DNA from: Agrobacterium cavarae
Lineage (GTDB): Bacteria > Pseudomonadota > Alphaproteobacteria > Rhizobiales > Rhizobiaceae
NCBI RefSeq assembly: GCF_004310285.1
Contig: NZ_SISF01000031.1
Span: 256,511 to 320,510 of the forward strand
Length of the DNA stretch: 64,000 nt
Direction of reading: 5' to 3'
In this document: in pieces, positions 1 to 8,196 of the stretch
Layout of the letters: every line of letters starts with the position of its first letter
Numbering within the stretch: position 1 is the first letter of the stretch
Notes under the pieces: generated by a model
Database searches by the model: none
Told to the model about the DNA's origin: nothing
The model's input: the letters and a program-made list of their open reading frames with translations, nothing else
Translations under genes and position numbers: made by a program

Positions 1-524
1 TTGTGACGCTCTTTGACACCGCGGGTCTGCGTGATGCGACGGATGTGGTCGAGAGGGAAGGAATTCGACGGGCACAGATGACGGCGCAGTCCGCTGATTT
101 GGTTCTTCACCTCCGCGATATCGATTCGTCCCCGCAACAATTGGATATTCAGAATAATTTCGAGGCGATTTCGCTTGTCACCAAGGCCGACCTTCTTCCG
201 CAATCGGCCAACATAGAAGACGGTATTCTCATCTCTGCGAAGACGGGCTACGGGCTGGAGTTGCTGAAGGCCGCCATCTGCGACCGTATCAAGCAGCGAG
301 TTGGAGCCGCTACCACCCTCATGCCCGCACGCTCGCGACACAAAAAACGACTTGAAGAGACGCTGGAGTATGTTAGGGAAGCGCTGAAATCAGAAGGTAT
401 GGAATTGGCGATCCGTTCCGAATATCTTCGTCTTGCCGCTACGTCGCTAGGACGGATCACCGGTAGGGTTGACGTTGAAGATTTGCTCGGCGTCATATTT
501 TCCGAATTTTGCATCGGTAAATGA
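1..524 (+). CDS. mnmE: tRNA modification GTPase MnmE, C-terminal part
   Basis: This is the 3' end of MnmE; its start lies upstream of the window. MnmE works with MnmG to install the carboxymethylaminomethyl group on wobble U34 of certain tRNAs. The visible part begins in the G domain at the G3 motif DTAGLR, followed by the G4-like TKAD and the G5 motif SAKTG, then the C-terminal helical domain. The protein ends in FCIGK, the expected family C terminus carrying the conserved cysteine. mnmG follows 50 bp downstream, so the two partner genes are adjacent, as is usual. A parS-like palindrome overlaps the stop codon. Confidence 0.95.
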   Translation, partial: VTLFDTAGLRDATDVVEREGIRRAQMTAQSADLVLHLRDIDSSPQQLDIQNNFEAISLVTKADLLPQSANIEDGILISAKTGYGLELLKAAICDRIKQRVGAATTLMPARSRHKKRLEETLEYVREALKSEGMELAIRSEYLRLAATSLGRITGRVDVEDLLGVIFSEFCIGK

Positions 525-537
525 TTCACGTGAAACA
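522..537. promoter_or_regulatory. parS-like ParB binding site (15/16 match)
   Basis: The sequence TGATTCACGTGAAACA differs from the chromosomal parS consensus TGTTTCACGTGAAACA at one base, the third. It starts on the mnmE stop codon and lies about 2 kb from a perfect copy and 3.4 kb from parB. It is a likely ParB loading or nucleation site; binding is inferred. Confidence 0.65.
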
Positions 538-574
538 ATGGGTGTGACACACCCGGTTCAAGGCTGGAAGTTCG

Positions 575-3082
575 ATGGTTTATGATGTCGTCGTCATCGG
601 TGGTGGCCATGCAGGCAGCGAGGCAGCTGCGTCAGCTGCGCGTTACGGCGCACGCACTGCGCTCCTTACTCATAAGCGTGAGACGATCGGCGTTATGTCC
701 TGTAATCCTGCAATCGGCGGATTGGGCAAAGGCCATCTTGTCCGAGAGATCGACGCACTTGATGGTTTGATGGGCCGCGTGGCCGACGCTGGCGGCATCC
801 AGTTCCGCATGCTGAACCGCAAGAAAGGGCCTGCTGTCCGCGGGCCAAGAACGCAAGCCGATCGCCGTCTCTACCGCGAGGCGATGCAGAGAGAAATTTC
901 CAGGATTGTAAACCTCGACATTGTAGAAGGCGATGCCTTCGATATCGACATCACAAATGGCGAGATCACAGCGGTTGTTCTGGCGGACGGTCGTCGTGTC
1001 GCTTGCCGTGCTGTCGTGCTTACCACCGGTACATTCCTCCGCGGTCTCATTCATATCGGTTCCGAAAAGATTCCTGCAGGTCGTGTTGGCGAAAACCCCT
1101 CGATGGGACTTTCCGAAACTCTCTTACGCGCGGGTCTTACGCTCGGAAGGCTGAAGACTGGTACCCCTGCTCGCCTCGACGGTCGAACGATCGATTGGGC
1201 TGGTTTGGACAAGCAAGGACCGGATGAAGATCCCGTCCCCTTTTCGTTCATGACGGATCGGATCACCAATCCTCAGATCGATTGTGGCGTAACGCGCACG
1301 ACGCCTGAGAGCCATAAGATCATTCAGGATAATATTCATCTCTCGGCCATGTACTCAGGTCAGATCGAGGGCGTGGGTCCGCGGTATTGTCCGTCCATTG
1401 AAGATAAGATCGTTCGCTTCGGAGAGCGCGACGGACATCAAATCTTCTTGGAGCCGGAAGGTCTTGACGATCACACCGTCTACCCGAATGGCATATCCAC
1501 CTCGCTGCCAGCGCATGTGCAGGACGCTTTCATTCATTCCATTCCGGGGCTTGAGACCGTAAATATTCTCCAGCCTGGTTACGCGATAGAATATGATTAT
1601 GTCGACCCAAGAGAACTCAAGCCCTCTCTCGAGTGCCGGAAGATCCCTGGCCTCTTTCTAGCCGGTCAGATCAATGGAACGACAGGCTATGAGGAAGCTG
1701 GCGCTCAGGGACTTGTTGCAGGTCTCAACGCAGCGCGGCTTACTGGTGATGTCGATGCGCACATTTTCAGTCGGACCGACTCCTATATCGGGGTTATGAT
1801 CGATGACCTGACGTCCAAGGGCGTGACCGAGCCTTATCGCATGTTCACCTCGCGCGCTGAGTATCGACTCTCGCTGCGTGTCGATAATGCCGATCTTAGA
1901 TTGACGCCTCTTGGTCTGAAGACTGGGATTGTCGGATCGGAGCGTGGGAAAAAGTTCTCGGAGTATCTCGATGCACTCGATCAGGGCAGGTCGTTGCTTA
2001 AAGACTTGGCGATCACCCCAACTCAAGCTGCTAAGCAGGGCCTCAAGCTCAATCAGGATGGCCAGCGTCGCAGTGCTTACGAGTTGCTTGCCTATCCCGA
2101 CATGTCGCTTGAGGCGTTAAAACCAATCTGGCCGGTTCTGGGTGAACTTGCTCCGCGCGTTGCCGACGTTCTGGAAATTGAGGCGAGTTACGCGGTTTAT
2201 ATGCAGCGCCAAAGCGCCGATATTATTGACATCAAGCGTGACGAAGACCGACAGATACCAGAAGATTTCGATTTCGGCAGCTTGTCCGGCCTTTCAAACG
2301 AACTGAAGCAGAAGCTGCTTGCAGCGAAGCCAATCAACATCGCCCAGGCGGGACGAGTCGAAGGAATGACGCCTGCGGCGATCTCGCTGATCCTTGCTTT
2401 GGTGAAAAAAAGGGACTTATACGCGAACAGAGAAAACCCGCATACATCCCTGACGAGTCCCATTATGACGTTAAACGGCCAAAGTGTTTCACGTGAAACA
2501 CAGGAGCGGCTCGAACATTTCGTTGAGCTTTTCAAAAAATGGAACGCAACGACGAATCTCGTTGCTCCTTCAACGTTGAAAGACCTGTGGTCCCGGCACG
2601 TTGCTGATAGTGCCCAAATTTTCCAACTGGCGCCCAAGCCTCAAACCTGGGTCGATCTTGGCAGCGGCGGCGGATTTCCAGGTGTGATCACCGCAATTTT
2701 TCTTGCGGAGCATCAAGATGGCTGGGTGCATCTTGTCGAAAGCAATCACAAGAAGGCTGCCTTTCTGCGTGTCGCTTTGTCTGAAACGGGTGCTCGCGGG
2801 ACAGTTCACCCCCTCCGGATTGAATCAGCACCGGAGGCCATTGGTCGATGTGATGCCGTATCGGCACGCGCTTTGGCAGACTTGGACCATCTCCTTTCCT
2901 ATATCCATCCTTGGGCTCAGAAAAACGATCTTCTCAAAGCCTATCTCAATAAAGGCCGGGATTATGAGGCGGAGGTGACGAAAGCCCGTGGTCGATGGTC
3001 ATTTGATCTGCTAAAACATCGAAGTGCAGTCGATGAAGACTCGGTCGTTCTCGAGATTCACAACTTGTCGACAAAGCGCTGA
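575..3082 (+). CDS. mnmG: MnmG (GidA) fused in frame to RsmG (GidB)
   Basis: One 835-residue reading frame contains all of MnmG (about residues 1-620) and then all of RsmG (residues 631-835) with no stop between them. MnmG is the FAD and NADH enzyme that partners MnmE in wobble-uridine modification. The FAD-binding motif GGGHAG is at residues 9-14 and [20 protein letters not shown] follows near residue 44. MnmG proteins are normally about 620-630 residues and end shortly after a segment like [16 protein letters not shown], which is present here near residue 612. The linker from there to Met631 is unlike either family. A run of seven A (2405-2411) lies just before the linker, so either a true fusion or an indel in that run could explain the open frame. 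The ATG at 575 is preceded by a GGAAG ribosome-binding site. Confidence 0.85.
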   Translation: MVYDVVVIGGGHAGSEAAASAARYGARTALLTHKRETIGVMSCNPAIGGLGKGHLVREIDALDGLMGRVADAGGIQFRMLNRKKGPAVRGPRTQADRRLYREAMQREISRIVNLDIVEGDAFDIDITNGEITAVVLADGRRVACRAVVLTTGTFLRGLIHIGSEKIPAGRVGENPSMGLSETLLRAGLTLGRLKTGTPARLDGRTIDWAGLDKQGPDEDPVPFSFMTDRITNPQIDCGVTRTTPESHKIIQDNIHLSAMYSGQIEGVGPRYCPSIEDKIVRFGERDGHQIFLEPEGLDDHTVYPNGISTSLPAHVQDAFIHSIPGLETVNILQPGYAIEYDYVDPRELKPSLECRKIPGLFLAGQINGTTGYEEAGAQGLVAGLNAARLTGDVDAHIFSRTDSYIGVMIDDLTSKGVTEPYRMFTSRAEYRLSLRVDNADLRLTPLGLKTGIVGSERGKKFSEYLDALDQGRSLLKDLAITPTQAAKQGLKLNQDGQRRSAYELLAYPDMSLEALKPIWPVLGELAPRVADVLEIEASYAVYMQRQSADIIDIKRDEDRQIPEDFDFGSLSGLSNELKQKLLAAKPINIAQAGRVEGMTPAAISLILALVKKRDLYANRENPHTSLTSPIMTLNGQSVSRETQERLEHFVELFKKWNATTNLVAPSTLKDLWSRHVADSAQIFQLAPKPQTWVDLGSGGGFPGVITAIFLAEHQDGWVHLVESNHKKAAFLRVALSETGARGTVHPLRIESAPEAIGRCDAVSARALADLDHLLSYIHPWAQKNDLLKAYLNKGRDYEAEVTKARGRWSFDLLKHRSAVDEDSVVLEIHNLSTKR
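2465..3082 (+). CDS. rsmG: 16S rRNA (guanine527-N7)-methyltransferase RsmG
   Basis: RsmG methylates N7 of G527 in 16S rRNA using SAM. From the ATG at 2465 the product is 205 residues, the usual family length, and begins [19 protein letters not shown], which resembles other rhizobial RsmG N termini. The SAM-binding segment [11 protein letters not shown] lies near residue 64, and the downstream [12 protein letters not shown] is also typical. The same frame is open upstream through mnmG, so the protein may be made alone from this ATG, as a fusion, or both. No strong ribosome-binding site precedes the ATG. The codons for VSRET form the perfect parS site. parA starts 24 bp after the stop. Confidence 0.85.
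   Translation: MTLNGQSVSRETQERLEHFVELFKKWNATTNLVAPSTLKDLWSRHVADSAQIFQLAPKPQTWVDLGSGGGFPGVITAIFLAEHQDGWVHLVESNHKKAAFLRVALSETGARGTVHPLRIESAPEAIGRCDAVSARALADLDHLLSYIHPWAQKNDLLKAYLNKGRDYEAEVTKARGRWSFDLLKHRSAVDEDSVVLEIHNLSTKR
2485..2500. promoter_or_regulatory. parS site, perfect palindrome
   Basis: The 16-bp sequence TGTTTCACGTGAAACA is an exact palindrome identical to the widely conserved chromosomal parS consensus. It lies inside the rsmG coding sequence, where it encodes V-S-R-E-T, 0.6 kb upstream of parA. ParB encoded at 3936-4817 is the expected ligand. Binding itself is inferred. Confidence 0.9.
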
Positions 3083-3106
3083 TTTTTGAAAGCCAGGTGC
3101 TTCACC

Positions 3107-3898
3107 ATGTCTGATAAGAACCGGATCATTACGATAGCAAACCAGAAAGGTGGTGTGGGTAAGACCACCACCGCGATCAATCTGGCAACCGCACTGGCCG
3201 CCATTGGCGAGCGTGTTCTGGTGGTGGATCTTGATCCGCAGGGCAATGCCAGCACAGGCCTTGGTATTGACCGCAGAGAGAGAAAGCTATCCTCCTACGA
3301 CCTGCTGATCGGCGCAAACAGCGTCGCTGAAGTGGCGGTACCCACAGCCGTTCCAAACCTTGATATTATTCCGTCAACGATGGATCTTCTTGGCTTCGAA
3401 ATGGAAGTCGCGAATGCGGCGAACCGCGTTTTCTTGCTTCGTAATGCGTTGCGTAGCCCGGAAGCGGTGGCCTATTCCTACATTTTGCTGGACTGCCCGC
3501 CGTCTTTCAATCTGCTGACCATGAACGCCATGGCGACCGCCCATTCGGTGCTTGTGCCGCTGCAATGCGAGTTTTTTGCACTCGAAGGCCTTAGCCAGCT
3601 GCTTGATACGGTCAATCAGATCCGCGGTACTGTGAACCCTGGTCTCGATATACAGGGTATCGTGTTGACGATGTTCGATGCGCGCAACAATCTTGCGCAG
3701 CAGGTCGTCAACGATGTTCGCACCCATCTTGGTGACAAGGTTTACCATACGCTCATTCCGCGAAATGTACGTGTGTCGGAAGCGCCATCCTATGGTAAGC
3801 CAGCCATTCTGTATGATTTGAAGTGCGCCGGCAGCCAAGCCTATTTGCAGCTCGCCTCAGAGGTTATCCAGAGAGAACGGCTGCGCAGGGCTGCCTGA
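3107..3898 (+). CDS. parA: Chromosome partitioning ATPase ParA
   Basis: ParA is the Walker-type ATPase that moves ParB-parS complexes to segregate the chromosome origin region. The 263-residue protein begins MSDKNRIITIANQKGGVGKT; the deviant Walker A motif KGGVGKTT is near residue 14, with VDLDPQGNASTGLG and LLDCPPS as the A' and B motifs. I chose the ATG at 3107, preceded by an AGG-type site, over an in-frame TTG at 3086 because known ParA proteins start at this point. It sits between rsmG and parB, the usual alphaproteobacterial order. There is no N-terminal regulatory HTH, as expected for chromosomal type Ia ParA. Confidence 0.97.
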   Translation: MSDKNRIITIANQKGGVGKTTTAINLATALAAIGERVLVVDLDPQGNASTGLGIDRRERKLSSYDLLIGANSVAEVAVPTAVPNLDIIPSTMDLLGFEMEVANAANRVFLLRNALRSPEAVAYSYILLDCPPSFNLLTMNAMATAHSVLVPLQCEFFALEGLSQLLDTVNQIRGTVNPGLDIQGIVLTMFDARNNLAQQVVNDVRTHLGDKVYHTLIPRNVRVSEAPSYGKPAILYDLKCAGSQAYLQLASEVIQRERLRRAA

Positions 3899-3935
3899 GG
3901 CGCTGCTGAACTGCAAGATTGATATGGAGTATAGT

Positions 3936-4817
3936 ATGAGTGATGATCTCTCCAAGCGCCGCCTTGGTCGCGGTCTTGCAGCCTTGATCGGCGAGATGGA
4001 TCAGCCCTTGCCGGTGGGCGAGCCTCAGAGGGCAATCAGTGCCGACCGAACGGTGCCGATCGAGTTTATCGCTCGCAGTCCACGCAATCCGCGTCGTCAT
4101 TTTGATGAAAGCGAATTGCAGGATCTCGCAGCCTCCATTCGGCAGCACGGGATCGTGCAGCCTGTCGTGGTGCGCACGGTCGAGCAGAACCGCTTTGAAA
4201 TTATTGCCGGGGAGCGTCGCTGGCGCGCAGCGCAGCTCGCCGGCTTTACCGAAGTTCCGGTTATCGTCCGCGATGTCGATGATCGTACGGCGCTTGAACT
4301 CGCGATTGTCGAGAACGTTCAGCGGTCCGATCTTAATCCACTCGAAGAAGCGCTGGGCTACGAGCAGCTGATTGCCGAGCATGGCTACACGCAAAACGAT
4401 CTTGGCGAGATCATCGGCAAAAGCCGTAGCCATGTAGCCAACAGCCTGCGCCTGTTAAAGCTGCCTGATCCCGTCCGCGACATGCTGTCGGAAGGTTCTC
4501 TTTCAGCCGGCCACGCAAGGGCTCTTGTCTCCACGTCTGATCCGACCACGCTGGCAAAGACGATCGTGTCAAAAGGCCTTTCGGTGCGCGATGCCGAGCG
4601 CATTGCGCAGAACGATATCCGATCCCAGCTCGATCCTGTACATGCGCGCAAGCCGGAGAAAGATTCTGACACGGTCGCGCTGGAGCGGACGCTGTCGGAC
4701 GCCCTTGGCCTCGACGTAGCGATCAGCCACAAGGGTAATGGTGGACAGGTGCGGATCAACTACAAGACGCTCGAGCAGCTCGAAGCCGTTTGCCGTCTTC
4801 TGGAGCAGCGCGGTTAA
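3936..4817 (+). CDS. parB: Chromosome partitioning protein ParB
   Basis: ParB is the CTPase and DNA-binding protein that loads at parS and spreads to form the partition complex. From the ATG at 3936 it has 293 residues: an N-terminal ParA-interacting segment (KRRLGRGLAALIGEM), the ParB/Srx CTP-binding domain with the ENVQRSDLNPLEEA motif, an HTH (LGEIIGKSRSHVANSLRLLKL) near residues 150-170, and a C-terminal dimerization domain. An upstream ATG at 3924 is in frame, but its GGAG is the ribosome-binding site for 3936, so I prefer 3936. Two near-consensus parS sites lie just upstream in the window. In other rhizobia holA usually follows; here it does not. Confidence 0.97.
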   Translation: MSDDLSKRRLGRGLAALIGEMDQPLPVGEPQRAISADRTVPIEFIARSPRNPRRHFDESELQDLAASIRQHGIVQPVVVRTVEQNRFEIIAGERRWRAAQLAGFTEVPVIVRDVDDRTALELAIVENVQRSDLNPLEEALGYEQLIAEHGYTQNDLGEIIGKSRSHVANSLRLLKLPDPVRDMLSEGSLSAGHARALVSTSDPTTLAKTIVSKGLSVRDAERIAQNDIRSQLDPVHARKPEKDSDTVALERTLSDALGLDVAISHKGNGGQVRINYKTLEQLEAVCRLLEQRG

Positions 4818-5243
4818 CGACGCGGCGCGACTTCCTAAGCTATTGATATTTATTATTTTTTTCATAGGTCGCCTTCATTGGGCGACTACTTATACGCCAA
4901 TGAGGGGTGGCTGAGGGTATCAGCACGCCAGATCCAACCTCTAGGCCAGCGATCAGCGTCAATTCCAATCGTCCCCGGTGCTATTGAGCCGATACGAGGT
5001 GGCTTGGATGCCCTGGCAGAAGACACCGCCTCCCAAGCAATATGCGTCGGACTTCTCTTTCGCGTTTCAAAGGAGGGGATCCAGGGGACCGGATGCTTAT
5101 GAGGAGGAGTGACGCTTCAGCCTGAAATAGGTCGCTCAGAGCTGCGTCTTGAGATTGCACAGCCGCATCACTCAACGATTGCGAGGCCGCGCCTCCCGTT
5201 ACGGCGGTATCTGACGAAAGGCGGCTCTCGCGAGAAGAACGTC
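4818..5243. other. 426-bp gene-poor stretch after parB
   Basis: No convincing gene, tRNA or terminator is visible. An AT-rich tract (4848-4862) precedes a 6-bp hairpin (GTCGCC at 4868-4873, GGCGAC at 4881-4886), but the T tract is on the wrong side for a terminator of parB. A short frame ending at 5112 encodes a roughly 45-residue peptide containing MPWQKTPPPKQYASD that I do not recognise; it could be a remnant. The stretch coincides with a possible rearrangement junction. Confidence 0.4.
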
Positions 5244-5444
5244 TCAAAAGTCGATCGCGCGGCCGTTGATCTCGTAATCGCCAAAGCGGACCGGTTCGGC
5301 GCCACCGCGGCCACCAGTCTCGGGTGGAAGCTTCAGCTGCTCTGCGTTGCGGCGCCGTTCTTCCGCTTCCTTCAATGCGCGTTCGGCTGCAGGCGAGAGG
5401 ACTTTGCTGTCCGCGTTCGCATTATCGTTATCGGCGTTCTGCAT
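5244..5444 (-). CDS. DUF1674 / SdhAF4-like small protein
   Basis: This is a 66-residue protein whose C terminus, GGRGGAEPVRFGDYEINGRA followed by IDF, is the DUF1674 signature. The family includes the eukaryotic succinate dehydrogenase assembly factor 4, so a role in maturing the flavinylated SDH subunit is the likely function. The N-terminal half is charged and probably disordered. I start it at the ATG at 5444, which has GAGGG eight bases upstream, rather than at the in-frame GTG at 5462, which has no such site. It is divergent from htpX. Confidence 0.8.
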   Translation of the reverse strand: MQNADNDNANADSKVLSPAAERALKEAEERRRNAEQLKLPPETGGRGGAEPVRFGDYEINGRAIDF

Positions 5445-5468
5445 GGGCTTCACCCTCGTCACGGCATA

Positions 5469-5495
5469 TTGAAAAGCAATTCCTCATAACCAGAT
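5469..5495 (+). promoter_or_regulatory. possible heat-shock (RpoH-type) promoter of htpX
   Basis: TTGAAA at 5469-5474 and CCAGAT at 5490-5495 are separated by 15 bp. They resemble the -35 and -10 elements of alphaproteobacterial sigma-32 promoters, upstream of a gene that is heat-shock induced in other bacteria. The match is partial, so this is a suggestion only. Confidence 0.25.
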
Positions 5496-5561
5496 TATAG
5501 AAAACTGTCCGCTTTGATAAGTCTTTGCGGGTCTTTTCATCGCTTTTGACGGAGATGCTGG

Positions 5562-6521
5562 ATGAATCTGATGCGCACGGCCATGCTATTGGCCTTCATG
5601 ACGGCCCTGTTCATGGGTGTCGGATTTTTGATCGGCGGCAAGGGCGGCATGATGATCGCCCTGGTGATTGCGGCGGGTATGAACCTGTTCTCCTACTGGA
5701 ACTCCGACAAGATGGTCCTCTCCGCCTATCGCGCTCAGGAAGTGGATGAGCGCAACGCGCCGGAACTTTTTCACATGATCCGGGATCTGTCCCAAAATGC
5801 CGGACTTCCAATGCCGAGGGTCTATGTCTATGACAACCCCCAGCCGAATGCATTTGCGACGGGTCGCAACCCGGAGAATGCAGCGGTGGCAGCGTCCACC
5901 GGACTTATGGAAATGCTGACGCCGCAGGAAGTCGCAGGCGTCATGGCACATGAGCTGGCGCATATCCAGAACCGCGACACATTGACGATGACGATCACCG
6001 CAACGCTTGCTGGTGCCATCTCCATGCTTGGCAACTTTGCCTTCTTCTTCGGCGGCAATCGGGAGAACAACCATCCTCTCGGCTTCATCGGCGTTCTGCT
6101 TGCGATGATCGTTGCGCCTCTCGCCGCCATGCTGGTGCAAATGGCCATCAGCCGCACACGAGAATACTCTGCCGACCGTCGTGGCGCGGAGATCTGCGGC
6201 AATCCGCTGTGGCTTGCCTCCGCACTGCAGAAGATTGCCGGGGCTGCTCAGCACATTCATAACAATGATGCAGAGCGCAATCCGGCGACGGCGCACATGT
6301 TCATCATCAACCCCTTGTCTGGGGAGCGGATGGACAATCTGTTCTCCACGCATCCGAATACGGAAAACCGTATCGCGGCGCTCCATGAGATGTCGCAAGG
6401 CTTCGGCCAAGCATCGACGTATCAGCCAACAAGTGCTAAGGCCGTGCGCAAATCACGCTCTGTCCCGACGACTGGTCCCGGGCGTGGCACTGACACGTCT
6501 CGCAAAGGTCCCTGGTCTTGA
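5562..6521 (+). CDS. htpX: Membrane zinc metalloprotease HtpX
   Basis: HtpX is an inner-membrane M48 metalloprotease involved in quality control of membrane proteins. The 319-residue protein has two N-terminal membrane segments (about residues 5-25 and 28-45), the zinc motif HELAH at 130-134, hydrophobic segments near 145-165 and 174-195, and a third ligand in REYSAD (Glu202). The length is slightly above the usual 290-300 because of a basic, Ser/Thr/Gly-rich C-terminal tail. Its stop overlaps the TTG start of rsmB by four bases, so the two are probably co-translated. Confidence 0.95.
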   Translation: MNLMRTAMLLAFMTALFMGVGFLIGGKGGMMIALVIAAGMNLFSYWNSDKMVLSAYRAQEVDERNAPELFHMIRDLSQNAGLPMPRVYVYDNPQPNAFATGRNPENAAVAASTGLMEMLTPQEVAGVMAHELAHIQNRDTLTMTITATLAGAISMLGNFAFFFGGNRENNHPLGFIGVLLAMIVAPLAAMLVQMAISRTREYSADRRGAEICGNPLWLASALQKIAGAAQHIHNNDAERNPATAHMFIINPLSGERMDNLFSTHPNTENRIAALHEMSQGFGQASTYQPTSAKAVRKSRSVPTTGPGRGTDTSRKGPWS

Positions 6522-7903
6522 CATCACCCAACGCCCCTGCCCGGCCAAAATTCAAAAAGACAAAGCCAGCATCTTCGGACGCTGGAGGGCCAGATGGGGA
6601 CTGGAAACCGGGCCTTTCCGCCCGCATGGCGGCGGCCAAGATCATCTCCGCCGTTATCGACAAGAAGACGTCTCTCGATGGAATGATGGATGCCGAGCAC
6701 GGAAACCCGGCCTATCGTTCTCTCAATCTTGCTGATCGGGCGCTGGTGCGGGCCATCGTCAACAGTGCGCTCCGCCACCTGCCAAGGATTGAAACCGCCA
6801 TCTCGATGATGTTGGACGGACCGCTGCCACAAGGCGCGAGATCCCTGCATCATGTTCTGGTCGTTGCGGTCGCGCAGATGCTCTATCTTGACGTCCCTGA
6901 TCACTCCGCTGTCGATCTGGCCGTGGAACAGGCGCACCGCGATCCGCGCAACAAGCGCTTCGTCAAGCTGGTGAATGCTGTCTTGCGCCGGCTCGGCCGC
7001 GAGAAGGATGCGGTTATGGCGGCTATCGACGCCGTGCCGGTTCTTCCAAACTGGTTCTACAACAGGCTGGTGAAGTCCTATGGTGAGGAGGCGGCGTCAC
7101 GCATTGCCGCCTCGCAGCTTCTTCCCTCTTCGATCGACGTGACGGTGAAGTCTGATCCGGACCATTGGGCCAAGGAACTGAATGGAACCGTGTTGCCCAA
7201 TGGAAGTGTGCGTCTGGGTTCTTTCGAGGGACAAGTTTCAGGGCTTCCCGGTTTCGCCGAAGGGGAATGGTGGGTTCAGGACTTTTCGGCCAGCATGCCC
7301 GTGCGCCTTATGGGAGACTTGAAGGGCAAGCGCGTTGCCGATCTCTGCGCGGCACCCGGCGGCAAGACTGCCCAGCTTATTTTAGCTGGCGCAAAGGTGA
7401 CGGCGCTCGATCAGTCCGGCAACCGCCTGAAGCGGCTGCGCTCAAACCTCGATCGCCTTGGATTCGAGGCCGAAACGATCGAAGCCAACATGCTCAAGTA
7501 TCAGCCGGACGAGCTGTTTGATACCGTCCTTCTGGATGCGCCCTGTTCCTCCACCGGCACCATGCGCAAGCATCCCGATGTCAGCTGGACGAAGGACGAG
7601 AAGGACATCGCCAAACTGGCCACTCTCCAGGAGCAGATGCTGCGTCAGGCGGTGACCCTGGTCAAAGATGGCGGGATGATCGTCTTCTCCAACTGCTCCC
7701 TCGATCCTTCAGAGGGAGAGGAGATGGTGGCGCGTGTCCTGGCATCCGATAGCAACCTCGAACGTGTTACCGTCGAAGCGAAAGATCTGCCGGGTATGGA
7801 GATTGCCATCAACGCCGACGGCGATATGCGCACGACGCCGGACATGTTCGGCGGTGTGGATGGCTTCTACGCGACGGTTCTGCGTAAACGTTCGCCCGCT
7901 TGA
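6518..7903 (+). CDS. rsmB: 16S rRNA (cytosine967-C5)-methyltransferase RsmB
   Basis: RsmB/Sun methylates C5 of C967 in 16S rRNA with SAM. The 461-residue protein has a basic N-terminal extension, a NusB-like RNA-binding domain (about residues 30-165) and a Rossmann methyltransferase domain with [13 protein letters not shown] near 275. The two family cysteine motifs are DAPCSSTGT near 338 and [12 protein letters not shown] near 388; one cysteine is the nucleophile and the other assists product release. The TTG start at 6518 overlaps the htpX stop (TTGA). No ATG gives an intact N terminus. A hairpin with a T tract follows at 8017-8040. Confidence 0.93.
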   Translation: MTSPNAPARPKFKKTKPASSDAGGPDGDWKPGLSARMAAAKIISAVIDKKTSLDGMMDAEHGNPAYRSLNLADRALVRAIVNSALRHLPRIETAISMMLDGPLPQGARSLHHVLVVAVAQMLYLDVPDHSAVDLAVEQAHRDPRNKRFVKLVNAVLRRLGREKDAVMAAIDAVPVLPNWFYNRLVKSYGEEAASRIAASQLLPSSIDVTVKSDPDHWAKELNGTVLPNGSVRLGSFEGQVSGLPGFAEGEWWVQDFSASMPVRLMGDLKGKRVADLCAAPGGKTAQLILAGAKVTALDQSGNRLKRLRSNLDRLGFEAETIEANMLKYQPDELFDTVLLDAPCSSTGTMRKHPDVSWTKDEKDIAKLATLQEQMLRQAVTLVKDGGMIVFSNCSLDPSEGEEMVARVLASDSNLERVTVEAKDLPGMEIAINADGDMRTTPDMFGGVDGFYATVLRKRSPA

Positions 7904-7907
7904 GGCA

Positions 7908-7972
7908 CTAACGCATGTCGCGCAAAGTGCGCTGCGGTCTTGCTATAACGACAGGCGACAAGGCCTTAAAGC
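7908..7972. repeat. Rhizobiaceae-type extragenic palindromic repeat (diverged copy)
   Basis: From memory, this resembles a palindrome scattered through Agrobacterium and Rhizobium intergenic regions, with a core like GCATGTCGCGCAAA followed by a CTGCGG segment and a TTAAAGC end. Visible arms are GTCG (7917-7920) with CGAC (7949-7952) and GCGC (7920-7923) with GCGC (7929-7932). Family membership needs a genome-wide comparison. Confidence 0.45.
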
Positions 7973-8016
7973 CCAAGTGCGCATCTGAAAGATCGCGACG
8001 GGCTTTCGAAGCGCAT

Positions 8017-8040
8017 CATCAGCCCCCTCTGATGTTTTTT
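8017..8040 (+). terminator. intrinsic terminator candidate after rsmB
   Basis: CATCAG (8017-8022) pairs with CTGATG (8029-8034) across a 6-base loop, followed directly by six T (8035-8040). The stem is short, but placement and U tract fit. The rest of 7904-8196 holds only the repeat described separately and AT-rich sequence before the next gene. Confidence 0.5.
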
Positions 8041-8196
8041 CAGCCTCCTGATGAAGGAATGGGCATGCGATCTACGCTTCGGGCTCCATTCGTTCACAAA
8101 ATATGAAGTTTTTTGTGAAACTTTATCGCTCTTCTTCAATAACGCTTTATATGCGTCGTCCCTAAAGCTAACTCCGCGAGGCAGGATTACAGACGT

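Noticed and set aside
4868..4886. Hairpin after parB as an intrinsic terminator
   Set aside because: The T-rich tract precedes the hairpin on the plus strand, and the minus strand has A, not T, after it.
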